64,000 bases of DNA from Saturnia japonica (lineage: Eukaryota; Arthropoda; Insecta; Lepidoptera; Saturniidae). The stretch's first letter is position 1; each line of letters opens with the position of its first letter. Of this stretch, positions 44,401 through 50,900 are shown piece by piece. A program made the position numbers and the translations under genes. The notes under the pieces were generated by a model, which was given only the letters and a program-made list of their open reading frames with translations, was not told the origin of the DNA and made no database searches. The stretch is taken from positions 21,372,327-21,436,326 of the forward strand of contig CM065313.1 in NCBI GenBank assembly GCA_033032175.1, read 5' to 3'.

Positions 44401-47278
44401 ATAATGCGGGTTGCTGATCTTGAACATCCCTACCCCAAGGAGCTCTGGAATCCCTACTCACTACAAGAACACAACACAAGGTTGTTTGGCTGTGATCTTC
44501 TATAGTGTGAAAGTATTCCACCAGTTGGCCCAAATCTCCAAGAAAATTTTCGTGATATTGTGGCACTTGATTTCTTTCTTATGTAATAAATATCCCGAGA
44601 TATGCGGGCATGGTGCAGGTCATGATCCGCTGGTCTTCGAACGAGGTGTCTTGCGAGTTCCCGGTCGAGGAACGACGCATCGAGTTGCGCGTGTGGTTCG
44701 CGAAGGACCACCCGCTGGGATTGCCGCGTGTCGCGGGGCCGAGCACTGGCGGACCTGCCGTCAACACCAACTGGATCGTCCTCTACCTCTCCTACCAGGT
44801 ATCAGCCACAACAACTAACTTATTTATATTTCGTCAGACTTCACGTCTCACGTAATTATATTTATGTATTTAAATAACGAATTTAATTATTTTAACCATT
44901 CCAGCAACTCGCTGTGTTGCATTCATTCAAAACTCTCTTTAAAACTGTTAAAATAATACGAGAAAGTATATAGATAATGAAAGGAGGAATGCATTCCATG
45001 TAAGCTTTTGTGTTACATTATTTTTTATCGTTTATAAGTTTATCATTATGGCCACAATGAACTTAAGTGACAAAGTGGTCCAAAATAGTTAAAAAAATCC
45101 CAGAACACATCTATTACTGCTTGCTTGGCGATAGATTTACAAGTGAAGGGTGGTAGCTAGCCAGGCGGGTATTAGATAAAGCTCTACCATCAAACTATGG
45201 TTTCACCACGATGTTTCCCTTCACCGGGCGCTCAGGCTTACTGCAGGGATTCGAACTCACGTCGATCGACGCGGAGGCTACACACTAGCACCGAGCTATC
45301 ATTTAAAAATGTTCAATCATCAATGAATGTACCTTGCATGCAATCTCTTGTTCTCTGCAATATATATATTATGTTGAGTGTTGGTGAGTTAGCGAGTGCA
45401 TGTATCTTGTGTATGTGTGCAGAACGGTATGCTGGTGAATGCGCTGCAGATGTGGATGCAGGCGGTCACCTCGCGCGTCGAGACCGCGCCGCAGTGCTAC
45501 ATCTGCTACTGCAGGCTGGAGTCCAATAGTGGCCGGCTTCCGCGCATCCGCTGCCCGCAGTGCAAGAATAAGTTCCACCAAACCTGTATCGTGTGTATTC
45601 CTCTTCTGAACTCAACTTCCTGACACACTGGTCAGCAAACTAAGAATGCCAAAGACTGAGTAAAAGGCAGCCAGTTCTGGCACAAGCTTATTATGAGTTT
45701 AAATGTAAAGAAACCAGCCTGAACCGTTAATTCTTTAGCAATACTCGAAGCTCTGCAACTCAATGCCGAGTTTAGGGAAGGCCCATTTTGTCAAACAAGA
45801 GTGGAATGGTCGGATAGTTCATTGCTCCATAATATTTACCACTTCCTAAGTAATATAAAAGCACGAAAATCACGTTTCTATGTTTTGTGTGACATAACTC
45901 TGAAATCAAAGTACATCACTTTATACAGGAGAAAGGTTATATTATAATATATTATGTCCTTACAAATCAAATTATACATTTAATCTATCGAAGTATGTAC
46001 CATTAATATCTATGCAATGTCACCATTTTATAGGTAGTTCATTGATTTTCCATTGCTGGAAAAATTGTGGGAGCGAGAATCAATAAAATCTTTGAAGGCG
46101 GTTTGAACAGCCTCATCAGAATTAAGTTTATTTTCCTTGCAAGAAGTTGTCCAAATTCCGAAAAAAGTGGTAATCTGTTGAAGCAAAGTCCAGTGTGTAT
46201 GGTTGTTGTCAGACATTCCAACCACAGTTCCTCTAATTTAGCGACCATCTGTCGTTGTCTAAAGCAGCACTGGGCTAGAGAGATTGACCAGTCTCAGTTG
46301 TTTAACGGCTAGCTTTTCCATCCTGGTTTGCAATTCATGACAGTACAGATCTGCCGTTATTATCTGGCCAGATCTTAGGAAGCTGTAGTGTATGACACCA
46401 GCACTAAACCACCAAACACTCACCAGTACCTCTTTCTGAGTCAACTTTCGTTTGGGACAGGATTTGGTCTGTTCTGAGCGTTCCCGATTGTCGTAAAGGA
46501 CTCATTTTTCGTCAAAAGTAACAATATGATTCAGAATTCCCTCATTATTATGACGGTTGAGTAATGTAACGCAGCAGTCAATGGGTGTTTGTTGCTGTGC
46601 TTCAGTTAATTCGTGTGATACCAATTTCTCGAGCTTTTTCACTTTTCCAATTTGTTTTGCGATGAATCCGCTTTCACAATCACATTTAATTCTTCTTTAT
46701 TAACCAGGGTCTTCAGGCCGTACACAAGGTTTGTTACATAGGTGTAAATTCCCAGAATTAAAATGGTGGAACCAAAAACGTACCATGCTATCTGTTACAG
46801 TAGCTTTCCCATACACATCATTAATCATTTGAACTGTTTCTGCAGCACTGATACCACGGTAGAACTCATATTCATAAATATCGCTGTATTTTAAATTTTC
46901 CATTTTATGAAAAGAACGATTTCAAAGAAAAATCAAATGATGCGAAAACAAATGAATCACTAAATTCGATACACAAGCCTAAATATGTAATAAATTTAAA
47001 TTTGGAATTCCTAACCAAACACCCAGATATTGGTGATCAAATTGGGTCAGTTCAACAAAATGCCAATTTCATATGTAAGGACCAAATATAATTGCCTGTT
47101 TAAAAATTTTACAATCCTTTCATCATCATAAATGTCGATGTTTTTACATAATTTGAGAATTGCTTTTTTGTGTTGTGATTAAGGGTTATTAATTTAATTA
47201 TTTCTTTTTCAGAGTAAATGGTTCAAGACAAGCCAAAAGAACAACTGTGCCCTGTGTAGGTTTCCATTCAGATTTTGA
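14395..47278 (+). CDS. Ltn1: E3 ubiquitin-protein ligase listerin (24 exons reconstructed)
   Basis: Listerin is the RING ligase of the ribosome quality-control complex. It binds the 60S subunit with NEMF/Clbn and ubiquitylates stalled nascent chains (established knowledge). Exons read from splice sites and phase: 14395-14442, 14939-15136, 18259-18390, 19496-19630, 20074-20186, 20549-20734, 25203-25374, 25504-25570, 26226-26343, 27666-28503, 29190-29385, 29767-29969, 32011-32153, 33050-33503, 34365-34628, 35097-35296, 40370-40553, 41046-41232, 41803-42045, 42766-43210, 43852-44069, 44619-44798, 45423-45590, 47213-47278. They total 5158 bases, about 1718 residues, near the usual size of about 1700-1800. 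The product has a conserved N-terminus, a long helical HEAT/ARM-like middle and a C-terminal RING. Phases agree at all junctions except for one extra base in exon 20. Exon 11 could end at 29388 instead. Most of the 33-kb span is transposon-filled intron. Confidence 0.95.
14939..15136 (+). CDS. Ltn1: Listerin exon 2
   Basis: The acceptor attttcag precedes CCATCAAGC. It encodes PSSSGRSAELLGNMHTDFN and ends KKLNKKDPITKTK before gttagt. The LxKKDxxTKxKAL block spans the junction with exon 3 (ALQELCELV) and is highly conserved in listerins. Both junctions are phase 0. Confidence 0.93.
15137..18258 (+). other. Listerin intron 2
   Basis: It contains a TTA-flanked TIR element (17266-18130), a repeat of the ttgtctgtctgtctatctgt type at about 16770-16990, and an unrecognised GC-richer block at about 15785-15990. 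No exon is seen. Confidence 0.6.
17266..18130. mobile_element. Non-autonomous DNA transposon with TIRs and TTA target duplication
   Basis: Ends are inverted: GGGGCCATCCATAATTTACG at 17266 and its near-complement finishing ...ATGGATGGCCCC at 18130, each flanked by TTA (17263-17265 and 18131-18133). Subterminal tgtgacaagg...ggggaggggtc blocks also mirror each other, and a run of about 14 G lies near 18047-18060. No transposase is encoded in its 865 bases. A 3-bp TWA duplication suggests the PIF/Harbinger group, but this is an inference. Confidence 0.8.
18661..19302 (+). mobile_element. Helitron-type repeat in listerin intron 3
   Basis: It starts tctatactaatat and ends ...gggtgaaaccgtgggaaacagctag|T, the TC...CTAG terminus pattern of lepidopteran Helitrons. 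Sections recur at 20930-21430 (inverted), 30245-30405, 52786-53800, 56450-57020 and 61195-61628. It has no coding capacity. Confidence 0.65.
19496..20734 (+). CDS. Ltn1: Listerin exons 4-6 (19496-19630, 20074-20186, 20549-20734)
   Basis: Exon 4 encodes TCHAALVSVCGRQVAPHLKQ and continues to QTLAINSLK. Exon 5 reads KTFPERKLPEALSFSKAEIM to the end SVLTRK, phase 2 out. Exon 6 begins by completing that Lys codon, reads MESTEEKEFQHYRL, then NVFWKFHTYKVDQIR, ending AG|gtatta in phase 2. The FWK...VPQIR block aligns with the conserved listerin segment before RSAYF, which falls in exon 7 after the large transposon-filled intron 6. Confidence 0.9.
20930..21430 (-). mobile_element. Helitron-type repeat, inverted copy, split by a mariner
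   Basis: The - strand carries the same series of phrases as 18661-19302 (for example catgttatttggacacat-type sequence and the ttccagagatta/ggaactaca block). Its 5' end is interrupted by the mariner at 21431-22017; sequence resembling the missing start (cctaatattattatag) resumes after it. It shows nested insertion. Confidence 0.6.
21431..22017 (+). mobile_element. Mariner element, internally deleted, in listerin intron 6
   Basis: Inverted termini TTAGGTCCTTACATTTGAAA (21431) and ...TTTCATATGTAAGGACCTA (22017) bracket a remnant of the mariner transposase. The remnant reads VSVWWTSAGVDHYSF, then LLLHDNARSHTA (second catalytic Asp) and YSPDLAPTDYHFF (third Asp), finishing at TAA near 21920. The N-terminal DNA-binding domain and first Asp are gone, so it is non-autonomous. 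Confidence 0.9.
22205..24788 (+). mobile_element. RTE-clade LINE, 5'-truncated, in listerin intron 6
   Basis: The copy begins inside the APE endonuclease (VIQVYAPTSAHPDDEVE, VVMGDFNAKLG, NEIDFI, GSDHRMV), continues through a linker to the RT (LKNNKAPGDDGITSELLKAG, LKNYRPISLLSHVYKLFSR, EQAGFRKGFSTVDHI, AFVDYEKAFDSV, RRGVRQGDVISPKLF and the catalytic LRFADDILVMAE), and ends in an ATG-ATG microsatellite tail. Breaks are TGA at 23788-23790, TAG at 23845-23847 and frameshifts near 24115 and 24275, so it is inactive. Two further truncated copies lie at 8868-9262 and 55389-55492. It inserted in the intron between listerin exons 6 and 7. Confidence 0.93.
25203..26343 (+). CDS. Ltn1: Listerin exons 7-9 (25203-25374, 25504-25570, 26226-26343)
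   Basis: Exon 7 completes the Arg of QIR and reads AAWYAATSRFIERFKTTFGE on to AANLWACLLQLMHSVQ. Exon 8 reads DWHKHLEKKELLIKRILDIL, ending AAAATG|gtaaga, phase 1. Exon 9 starts after atcag and reads GGWGDARHLSNLLLPLLAHL to FFNAIYAG, phase 2. The Leu-Pro-rich sequence corresponds to the listerin segment of the pattern ATVIYPYLLPFISKLP. Intron 8 carries a SINE. Confidence 0.92.
25660..25875 (+). mobile_element. tRNA-derived SINE
   Basis: It has an A-box-like tagcctagtgatcgtaagcg and B-box ggttcgatcct at about 25707, then a unique 3' part (gtgttattgggtttttctat, aataggctcgccccctatta). This is the layout of a widespread lepidopteran tRNA-derived SINE. The tRNA-like part lacks a foldable full cloverleaf, so it is not a tRNA gene. 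Confidence 0.75.
26344..27665 (+). other. Listerin intron 9
   Basis: Around 26560-26920 the motif ACTCG recurs many times among GAGTACTCG-like phrases, typical of a decayed repeat. The rest is unrecognised AT-rich sequence. No exon is seen. Confidence 0.5.
27666..28503 (+). CDS. Ltn1: Listerin exon 10 (largest exon)
   Basis: The acceptor is ttacag, phase 2 in; the donor is CAACAG|gtaatc, phase 0 out. It encodes 279 residues of the helical repeat region: SERQAWITSLAECLKYLSIQ, MAALVKYWLKQSSEQKSEKY, an interior Lys-rich linker, and CEPIMSSLLGLLVEFDVEKL to HMSEEEQKCTMDSFQQ. It is predicted to form part of the elongated superhelix joining the N-terminal ribosome-binding part and the RING end. Confidence 0.95.
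28968..29160 (+). mobile_element. Possible LINE C-terminal fragment in listerin intron 10
   Basis: A short open frame reads GGDVRRERPKKNWVNCLKED and then MGDRLGWKKTLFHNL. This resembles the tail (..GRPKKTW...VKED....) of LINE-encoded proteins. It lies just before the acceptor of exon 11 and is not in listerin. Confidence 0.45.
29190..29969 (+). CDS. Ltn1: Listerin exons 11-12 (29190-29385, 29767-29969)
   Basis: Exon 11 reads FPSEVAEWWVCVSVAHPHRH to LRNLLLQCLTHDDN, phase 1 out. The donor could be after 29385 or 29388, a one-Gly difference. Exon 12 reads EMLIGPEAVSSVVHIVCEAL and continues to LHACCRDLLLQLFLLNYHIP|gtcagt, phase 0. Both are high-GC compared with their introns. Confidence 0.9.
30245..30405 (+). 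mobile_element. Helitron-type repeat fragment
   Basis: It carries the ...gtttaaacttggaactacca..., atatttttgtatattatagc and gctatctaacattaggctac phrases seen at 18690-18825. It is cut off where LINE sequence begins near 30428. Confidence 0.6.
30428..31028 (+). mobile_element. Jockey/CR1-type LINE 3' end
   Basis: Broken frames read LELLGVQLTSDLNFG, KVRRYFTPNHLLSLYQAQV, SAKYQLAALDSIER, LSLEHRRKVACLSVFYRLHF and SSFIMRTAKEWNW, ending in VFKRRVNRHLIG and then an A-run at about 31021-31029. This is the thumb/C-terminal region of a LINE RT. A stretch between QAQV and SAKYQ expected from family pattern is deleted. Confidence 0.85.
31035..31985 (+). mobile_element. Mariner element, 5'-truncated, in listerin intron 12
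   Basis: Fragmented transposase frames read FWFQHFCSGNFNLRNK near 31045, VSVWWTSDGVIHYSFLRSGQ near 31455 and YFPDLAPKDYHFF near 31695, so the third catalytic region is altered. The 3' inverted terminus ...aattcatatgtaaggagcta ends at about 31985. The 5' terminus is missing next to the LINE poly(A). It is inactive. Confidence 0.85.
32011..33503 (+). CDS. Ltn1: Listerin exons 13-14 (32011-32153, 33050-33503)
   Basis: Exon 13 reads RGDTRLSLETWYEVQSSWQD and ends FDAA... at CAA|gtaagt, phase 2. Exon 14 completes Asn and reads SEGLNISNIEKVAPLCPYLL to VCSLCEGYAF|gtaagt, phase 0. Phases join cleanly. The segment is part of the variable central helical region of listerin. Confidence 0.9.
34365..35296 (+). 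CDS. Ltn1: Listerin exons 15-16 (34365-34628, 35097-35296)
   Basis: Exon 15 (88 codons, phase 0 both ends) reads WHRYQVLQECKEKLEVLLTD to GNGFFHSLQ|gtcagt. Exon 16 reads AKTKSSYDVEAVHRAKFLVM, then AERLCDLTVIVNAYFRHNDT, ending GAGAG|gtaagc in phase 2. A dispersed repeat sits between them in inverted orientation (34905-35035). Confidence 0.9.
34905..35035 (-). repeat. Dispersed LINE-tail-like repeat, copy 1
   Basis: The - strand reads aggagctctggaaaccca ... aatacaacacagggttattt ... gcgatcttctataggatgga, matching 41622-41745 and 44418-44545. It probably derives from a retroelement 3' UTR. Confidence 0.65.
36342..37688 (-). CDS. CR1-like LINE ORF2, endonuclease and linker
   Basis: A 448-codon open frame encodes an APE-type endonuclease: VYHQNINRFSGKILDIELLL, CFTETWLKP, VLCVYRPPSS, LICGDFNIDIL, SCIDNIFSNF and a final SDHKGQLVE catalytic His block. 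A linker follows, with WHIINKETGK and FTNIPLVV. The frame stops just after the deletion point that removed the RT palm. An unbroken 1.3-kb frame suggests a fairly young insertion. The endonuclease would nick target DNA for reverse transcription. Confidence 0.85.
   Translation of the reverse strand: MTKEQGNITVYHQNINRFSGKILDIELLLHRERLDILCFTETWLKPDKMIFNITHFSVASVYNRIIAVGGGCIILTNNNIKFKDRKDICICSLSIDRICEVACAEMDGLIVLCVYRPPSSNILLFLETMEEILTRIFNINKSVLICGDFNIDILNSSPEVTAFTSLFKSFNFDPLFNEPTRTTFQTASCIDNIFSNFKIISNGIITGIRSDHKGQLVEINCCRPSSDCKRTVRLISDTKLDRLNDSFKQQLSAEVLHDIDPNTNYGSLFNIISTEISKHCPTKVISVRKKMVFSEWATKGIIKSRDRLYDLYYRKSLTTSDSFHAYVRDYSKIFKRVCGAAKAIFLRNKVLKSSNKTKTVWHIINKETGKDRKNDNSLNLNVEGVHISNSSEVATVFQDYFTNIPLVVTKNIISSPHGAASLLDNLITPVDSKFSFTYVSAGEIIRTI
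37853..38521 (-). CDS. CR1-like LINE ORF1, SGNH/esterase-like part
   Basis: The 222-codon open frame includes VFSDRIGKGIGSMLAQRL, GKIINYCMPGATYNQII and NIVILIGNSLGIKKNDL, then KIMLCTFPYS. These are in the positions of SGNH-hydrolase blocks I, II and III in CR1-type ORF1 proteins. The block I GDS is degenerate (FSD), so catalysis is doubtful. The role of this domain in CR1 ORF1 proteins is membrane or RNP-related by published proposals. Confidence 0.6.
   Translation of the reverse strand: MVSVGELMESVAGNVEGMQSLNNCMLCDCVDSICLYGTQPLITNLTPGSVSRHTLSSEVVHILPEPATPELDQSLQYERVLNCNKSNISNNSLIRGGADVNAVSKTIVFSDRIGKGIGSMLAQRLKGKIINYCMPGATYNQIIDKILNTDFEKQCNIVILIGNSLGIKKNDLHISSEKLLKLDVGKIMLCTFPYSISLKQKNNNIKMLNNSLHNLTCRHSDH
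40370..42045 (+). CDS. Ltn1: Listerin exons 17-19 (40370-40553, 41046-41232, 41803-42045)
   Basis: Exon 17 reads RDITDATWKQVVSNAAVLDF, then HCWDFTTITLCSVISSIEKS. Exon 18 reads VGVVWRAASRLYIAVSRFIE, then HLPTEWKDIFAPDLHSNLFA, ending CTCA|gttaga, a weak donor but the only one matching the phase 1 acceptor of exon 19. Exon 19 reads KSDASKMNSNRAAVVEGLLR to ATLAIITEPLVLED, phase 1. The WDF..I..C.S and EWK..F blocks match the conserved listerin C-terminal region. Confidence 0.9.
41622..41745 (+). repeat. Dispersed LINE-tail-like repeat, copy 2
   Basis: It reads ttatcccaaggagatctgga ... aatacaacatatggttattt ... atgccaccagttggcct. It ends about 60 bases before the exon 19 acceptor and is related to 44418-44545. 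Confidence 0.65.
42766..43210 (+). CDS. Ltn1: Listerin exon 20, with a +1 frame break
   Basis: From the phase 1 acceptor (tctcgcag) the frame reads AGNLSKWSEQADEHEEYERP, PTLSIEHLEEAYTHLQAEAV and ARGAFCAWLLAADALAHAVQ. Downstream, the listerin-like sequence HELKQQLMQVYSACVYADPL and GALRLVPHRLLQ is in a different frame, ending TTATG|gtaagt in phase 1 as exon 21 requires. The switch lies in the alternating GC run 43020-43029 and equals one extra base. No plausible intron fits. It may be a sequence error or a true allele-inactivating indel. Confidence 0.88.
43852..44798 (+). CDS. Ltn1: Listerin exons 21-22 (43852-44069, 44619-44798)
   Basis: Exon 21 reads DAGAGLVELLACRFVWWTVS, then LLTYLVSGYVSPHLIRHQLT, phase 0 out before gtctga. 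Exon 22 reads VMIRWSSNEVSCEFPVEERR, then WFAKDHPLGLPRVAGP and VLYLSYQ|gtatca, phase 0. The EV.A.Y...E....I.L...YPLG pattern is the RWD-like segment just before the RING in listerin. Confidence 0.92.
44418..44545 (+). repeat. Dispersed LINE-tail-like repeat, copy 3
   Basis: It reads taccccaaggagctctggaa ... aacacaacacaaggttgttt ... tattccaccagttggccc. It sits 70-200 bases before the exon 22 acceptor and is related to 41622-41745 and the inverted copy at 34905-35035. Confidence 0.65.
45105..45303 (-). mobile_element. tRNA-derived SINE, minus strand
   Basis: On the - strand it begins gatagctcggtgctagtgtg (A-box-like), has the B-box gagttcgaatccctgcag at about 45240-45257, and continues with a conserved body (ggtgaagggaaacatcgtgg). 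It lies in listerin intron 22. Confidence 0.65.
45423..45590 (+). CDS. Ltn1: Listerin exon 23 (first part of the RING)
   Basis: The acceptor is gtgtgcag, phase 0. It encodes NGMLVNALQMWMQAVTSRVE and then the zinc ligands CYIC, RCPQC and FHQTC, ending ATC|gtgtgt. With exon 24 it forms a C4HC3 (RING-CH) finger, the catalytic module that recruits the E2. Confidence 0.96.
45952..47086 (-). mobile_element. Mariner element, near full length but decayed, in the last listerin intron
   Basis: Termini resemble TTATGTCCTTACAAATC (left) and, inverted, TTTGGTCCTTACATATGAAA (right). On the - strand the transposase is broken by frameshifts. It reads MENLKYSDIYEYEFYRGISA from about 46900, WFHHFNSGNLHLCNK, then VSVWWFSAGVIHYSFLRSGQ near 46410. 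The C-terminal catalytic region is scrambled. It cannot make transposase. Confidence 0.88.
47213..47278 (+). CDS. Ltn1: Listerin exon 24 (RING end and stop)
   Basis: The acceptor is ttttcag, phase 0. It reads SKWFKTSQKNNCALCRFPFR F and TGA at 47276-47278. CALC supplies the last two zinc ligands and the CxxWF block is the listerin RING signature. Confidence 0.95.
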   Translation, partial: SKWFKTSQKNNCALCRFPFRF

Positions 47279-47338
47279 AGTTTCACTCCTGGGAAAAAAT
47301 AATACATTGATGTGTTTGTTGATATTGTTGAAGCATTC

Positions 47339-47344
47339 AAATAA
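47339..47344 (+). terminator. Listerin polyadenylation signal
   Basis: AATAAA lies 61 bases after the listerin stop codon. The convergent - strand gene ends at 47945. Confidence 0.6.
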
Positions 47345-47944
47345 AATTAATCAATCAATTAAATTTTAATAATTCCAATTTATATTTATTGATTCGGTAA
47401 ATGATATCTACTACAAGTTAAAAGAAAGTGTTAAAGTTAAAATACAGTTTGTTATTTGTATAGAAATTGTAAATAAACAAAGTTTAAATATTCGTGTGTC
47501 ATTTATTTCAAACTTATTATATGTAAATATCAACTTGGATATTATAATGATATTACTTAAAATTATTATTATACATTATAATCCAATTTTAAATACAGCA
47601 ACAGGAATAGCCACTGAAGTCCACTAAGCCATTGGAAGTTACAAGTGTATTCAGTTGAAATCTTATTTGAGCATTAACAAGAGGCTCAGCAACATTAAAA
47701 CTAGTTAGGAGTTGATGACTCCCAACCTTCCTTAAAGGCACTCAAAAATAAATATAAAATTACTGAAAGTTATTATATTTTTATACTCAACCAGGCTAAA
47801 CTGCACAAAAGATTCAGTTTTATGTTTAACCAGGATTACAATACTCATGTTTAACTTTCACTTCTGTTATACAAAGAAACAGAGATAAAGATGTACTTTG
47901 ATATAATAATATGTATACTTATACAGTAAATTCTTGGTATTATT

Positions 47945-50900
47945 TCAATGTGTTTCTAGTTGTCTGTTGATCCAATCTATGTCTTCATAGAAGCGAGGGT
48001 CACTGACACGCAATGCCGCCCGCTTGTAGAAAAAGTAGTACCAAGGTGACACTGTCCAGAGAAAATACAGATTATACACTTATTAGTATAACTACACTAA
48101 CAAACATCTTTGTAATCTAGTTATCATATAAAGGCTCTTGTGTATAGTGTGTGTGACATAGAAAAAAATACCCATGCACATGCACTTGGAATGGAAAAAT
48201 GACCCAGTATCAGGTTAAAAACCTTGGAACACCAAAAGTCACCAAAGTCTTGACCTGGTGGAGTTCCTGGAGTAAATTAGCTGGCAGAGCCAAAAACTGT
48301 TATCATCAGATGGAATAAAAAGACATTATCTTGCAGAAACTAAACAGACCTGTGAAAACCTCATCTGAAAAGCAATGCAACTATTATTTCATTATGAGAA
48401 ATTTTGATATAGCTACATTATGTCCCTTATGCTGTATGTAGAGCATGCATATGATATTTAGAAAAAAACTGCCCCATATAGCTATTAAAGTTCAATGTGC
48501 AGGTACAAATACAAATATCAGGTGAAACACCTGGAAACATTAAAAAATATCAGGTAGATAGATTTTCAGGAGAATGGACATAGCGAATGAACATTTCAGG
48601 TTTTAAAATATTCTAAAAAGTCAAATTAGAGATTATATTATGAACAAACATATAATGAGTAAAGTGAAATGGATAGAAAGTGTGATAGTAATACAGAAAA
48701 GATGGTAAATGCCAGTAACATGGTGAACAGGGTGTTGCACACCATGGTGAATGTTGAAGAAGCAAAAGACGTTTGCCTGGATTATAGCAAGTGGAAGAAC
48801 ATAGTCCCTGCCTACTCCATTGGGAGAGAGACATGATGTATGTATGTGTATGTATATTATATATTTTCTACAGTTCAGTTGAAACAGGACTAAACAAATG
48901 TTAAATAATAATCAGATCTGGTTAAGCTCCAACAAATCTTGAATATATAATTCAAAAATAATTATTGAGTAATGATGTTAAGTGACTAATAAGTGATCAC
49001 AGAAATATGATTCCTGTTTTATAATCTGGTTGCATTGAAACCATCAAAGCTCTATAGTTTCTAGAAAAACTTACAGCATCTTTGTAATAAGAAGAGCAAT
49101 ACTAGCACCAGTGTAGACACAGATTCAGGATTTCCCCACTTCTCCAGAAGCCAAACTGCATGCAATGTAATGCTGGAAATCACATATGCAGCACACACAG
49201 TTCCAGCTGCACGGAACTTTCTCACAAGGACCTCAACCAGGCCTGCCTGAAACAAAATATTTTTCTATTTCTAACAGTTACAAATATTAGGTCTTTACCT
49301 ATGAAATTGCCGTTTTGTATGAAAAAAATGAAACGATTTTTTTTCATGTATTTTTTATTTGTATTAATCGAAGTAATCACCCATGCAATCAATGCATCTT
49401 TGCCAGCGCAGCGGCAGTTTATTGATGCCCTTCTTAAAGAAATCAGCTGGACGGGAGGCAACAAATACTTCAAAGGCATTTTGTACTGCCTCTCGGGTAT
49501 TGAATTTTTTTCCCGCCAAGGAGTTATCCAAATTCTGGAAAAAGTAGTAGTCTGTAGGCGCAAGGTCTGGTGAGTAGGGCGGATGACGGAGAACTTCCAA
49601 CCCCAGTTCTTGCAACTTGGAGACCGTCTGCTGTGCAGTATGAGGTCGCATGTTGTCGTGCTGGAGCAGCGGAGACGAGCGATTGACCAATGCTGGTTGG
49701 AGATGTGCCAGCTTCTCCATCATTGTGTTCAATTCTTCACAGTACACATCTGCAGTAAGGCTCACCCCATTTGGTAAGAAGCTGTGATGAATCACACTGG
49801 CGCTAGACCACCAAACAGTGACCATCACTTTTCTAGGGGTAAGTTTTCGTTTAGGGCATTGTTTAGGTGCTGAACCAGGATCCAACCAACTTGCTGAGCG
49901 CTTGTGGTTATCAAACAGAATCCATTTTTCATCGCAGGTAACAATGCGGTTCAAAATTTTTTCATTTGTGTGTTTGTTAAGCAGTGCAACGCACGTCTCG
50001 ACGCGTACTTCGCGCTGGCGATCATTGAGTACGTGGGGCACCCATTTGTCAAGCTTTTTTACCTTGCCAATTTGACGCAAATGGACCAATATTGTTTTGA
50101 CGCTAACGTCGAAAGCTGCTGCTAATTCAGCCGTAGATTGTGTATCATCAGCTTCCACAATCGCCTTTAATTCGTCATTGTCGACCAAAGTCTGCGGATG
50201 ACCGGGTGGTTCATTTTTCAGGTCGAAATTCCCAGAACGGAAGCGAGCAAACCAATAACAGGTGGTGCGTTGGTTTGTAGTGTTAGCTCCGTAAACGTCG
50301 TTGATGTTGCGTGCCGCTTGTGCCGCGTCGCTGCCACGACGGTACTCATATTCCATAATTTCTCGAATTTTTAACATTGAAAAATTGAAATTGAATTTTA
50401 ACAAAAAAGATTGAAATACGATGAAAATTTAACACTAATCAATAAACAAATGACTACTTTTAGAAAAAGAATTCCATGTTTTTAAAACAAAATTAATTTG
50501 AAATTAGAATTCTTAGCCAAACAAAAATTATTTTGATTTGTAATGGCTAGTACTGCAGAACTGCAATTTCATAGGTAAAGACCTATTATATACCTATATA
50601 CTCTGCATTAAATCTTTTAGTTGCACTACAAAATGTACCCAGTCTGTTTCTAGCACAGGTTCCTTCTTTCTTTGAATGCTGAATGTCTTTTGTAATATAA
50701 TTATTTTCAATAAGTTGCTTTTTCAAGCCAATCAACACCAAATGTACTCATTTTTAAATTATCACACTTTTAATTAGTATATTGTAACTACAGACATCTG
50801 GAGTTTGCAATCAAAAACAATAAGTTCGAAAACTAGGTGTTTCATATAAAAAAATTAATGCCAGGATCTACATTTTAGCAAACACAATTTATCACATCAT

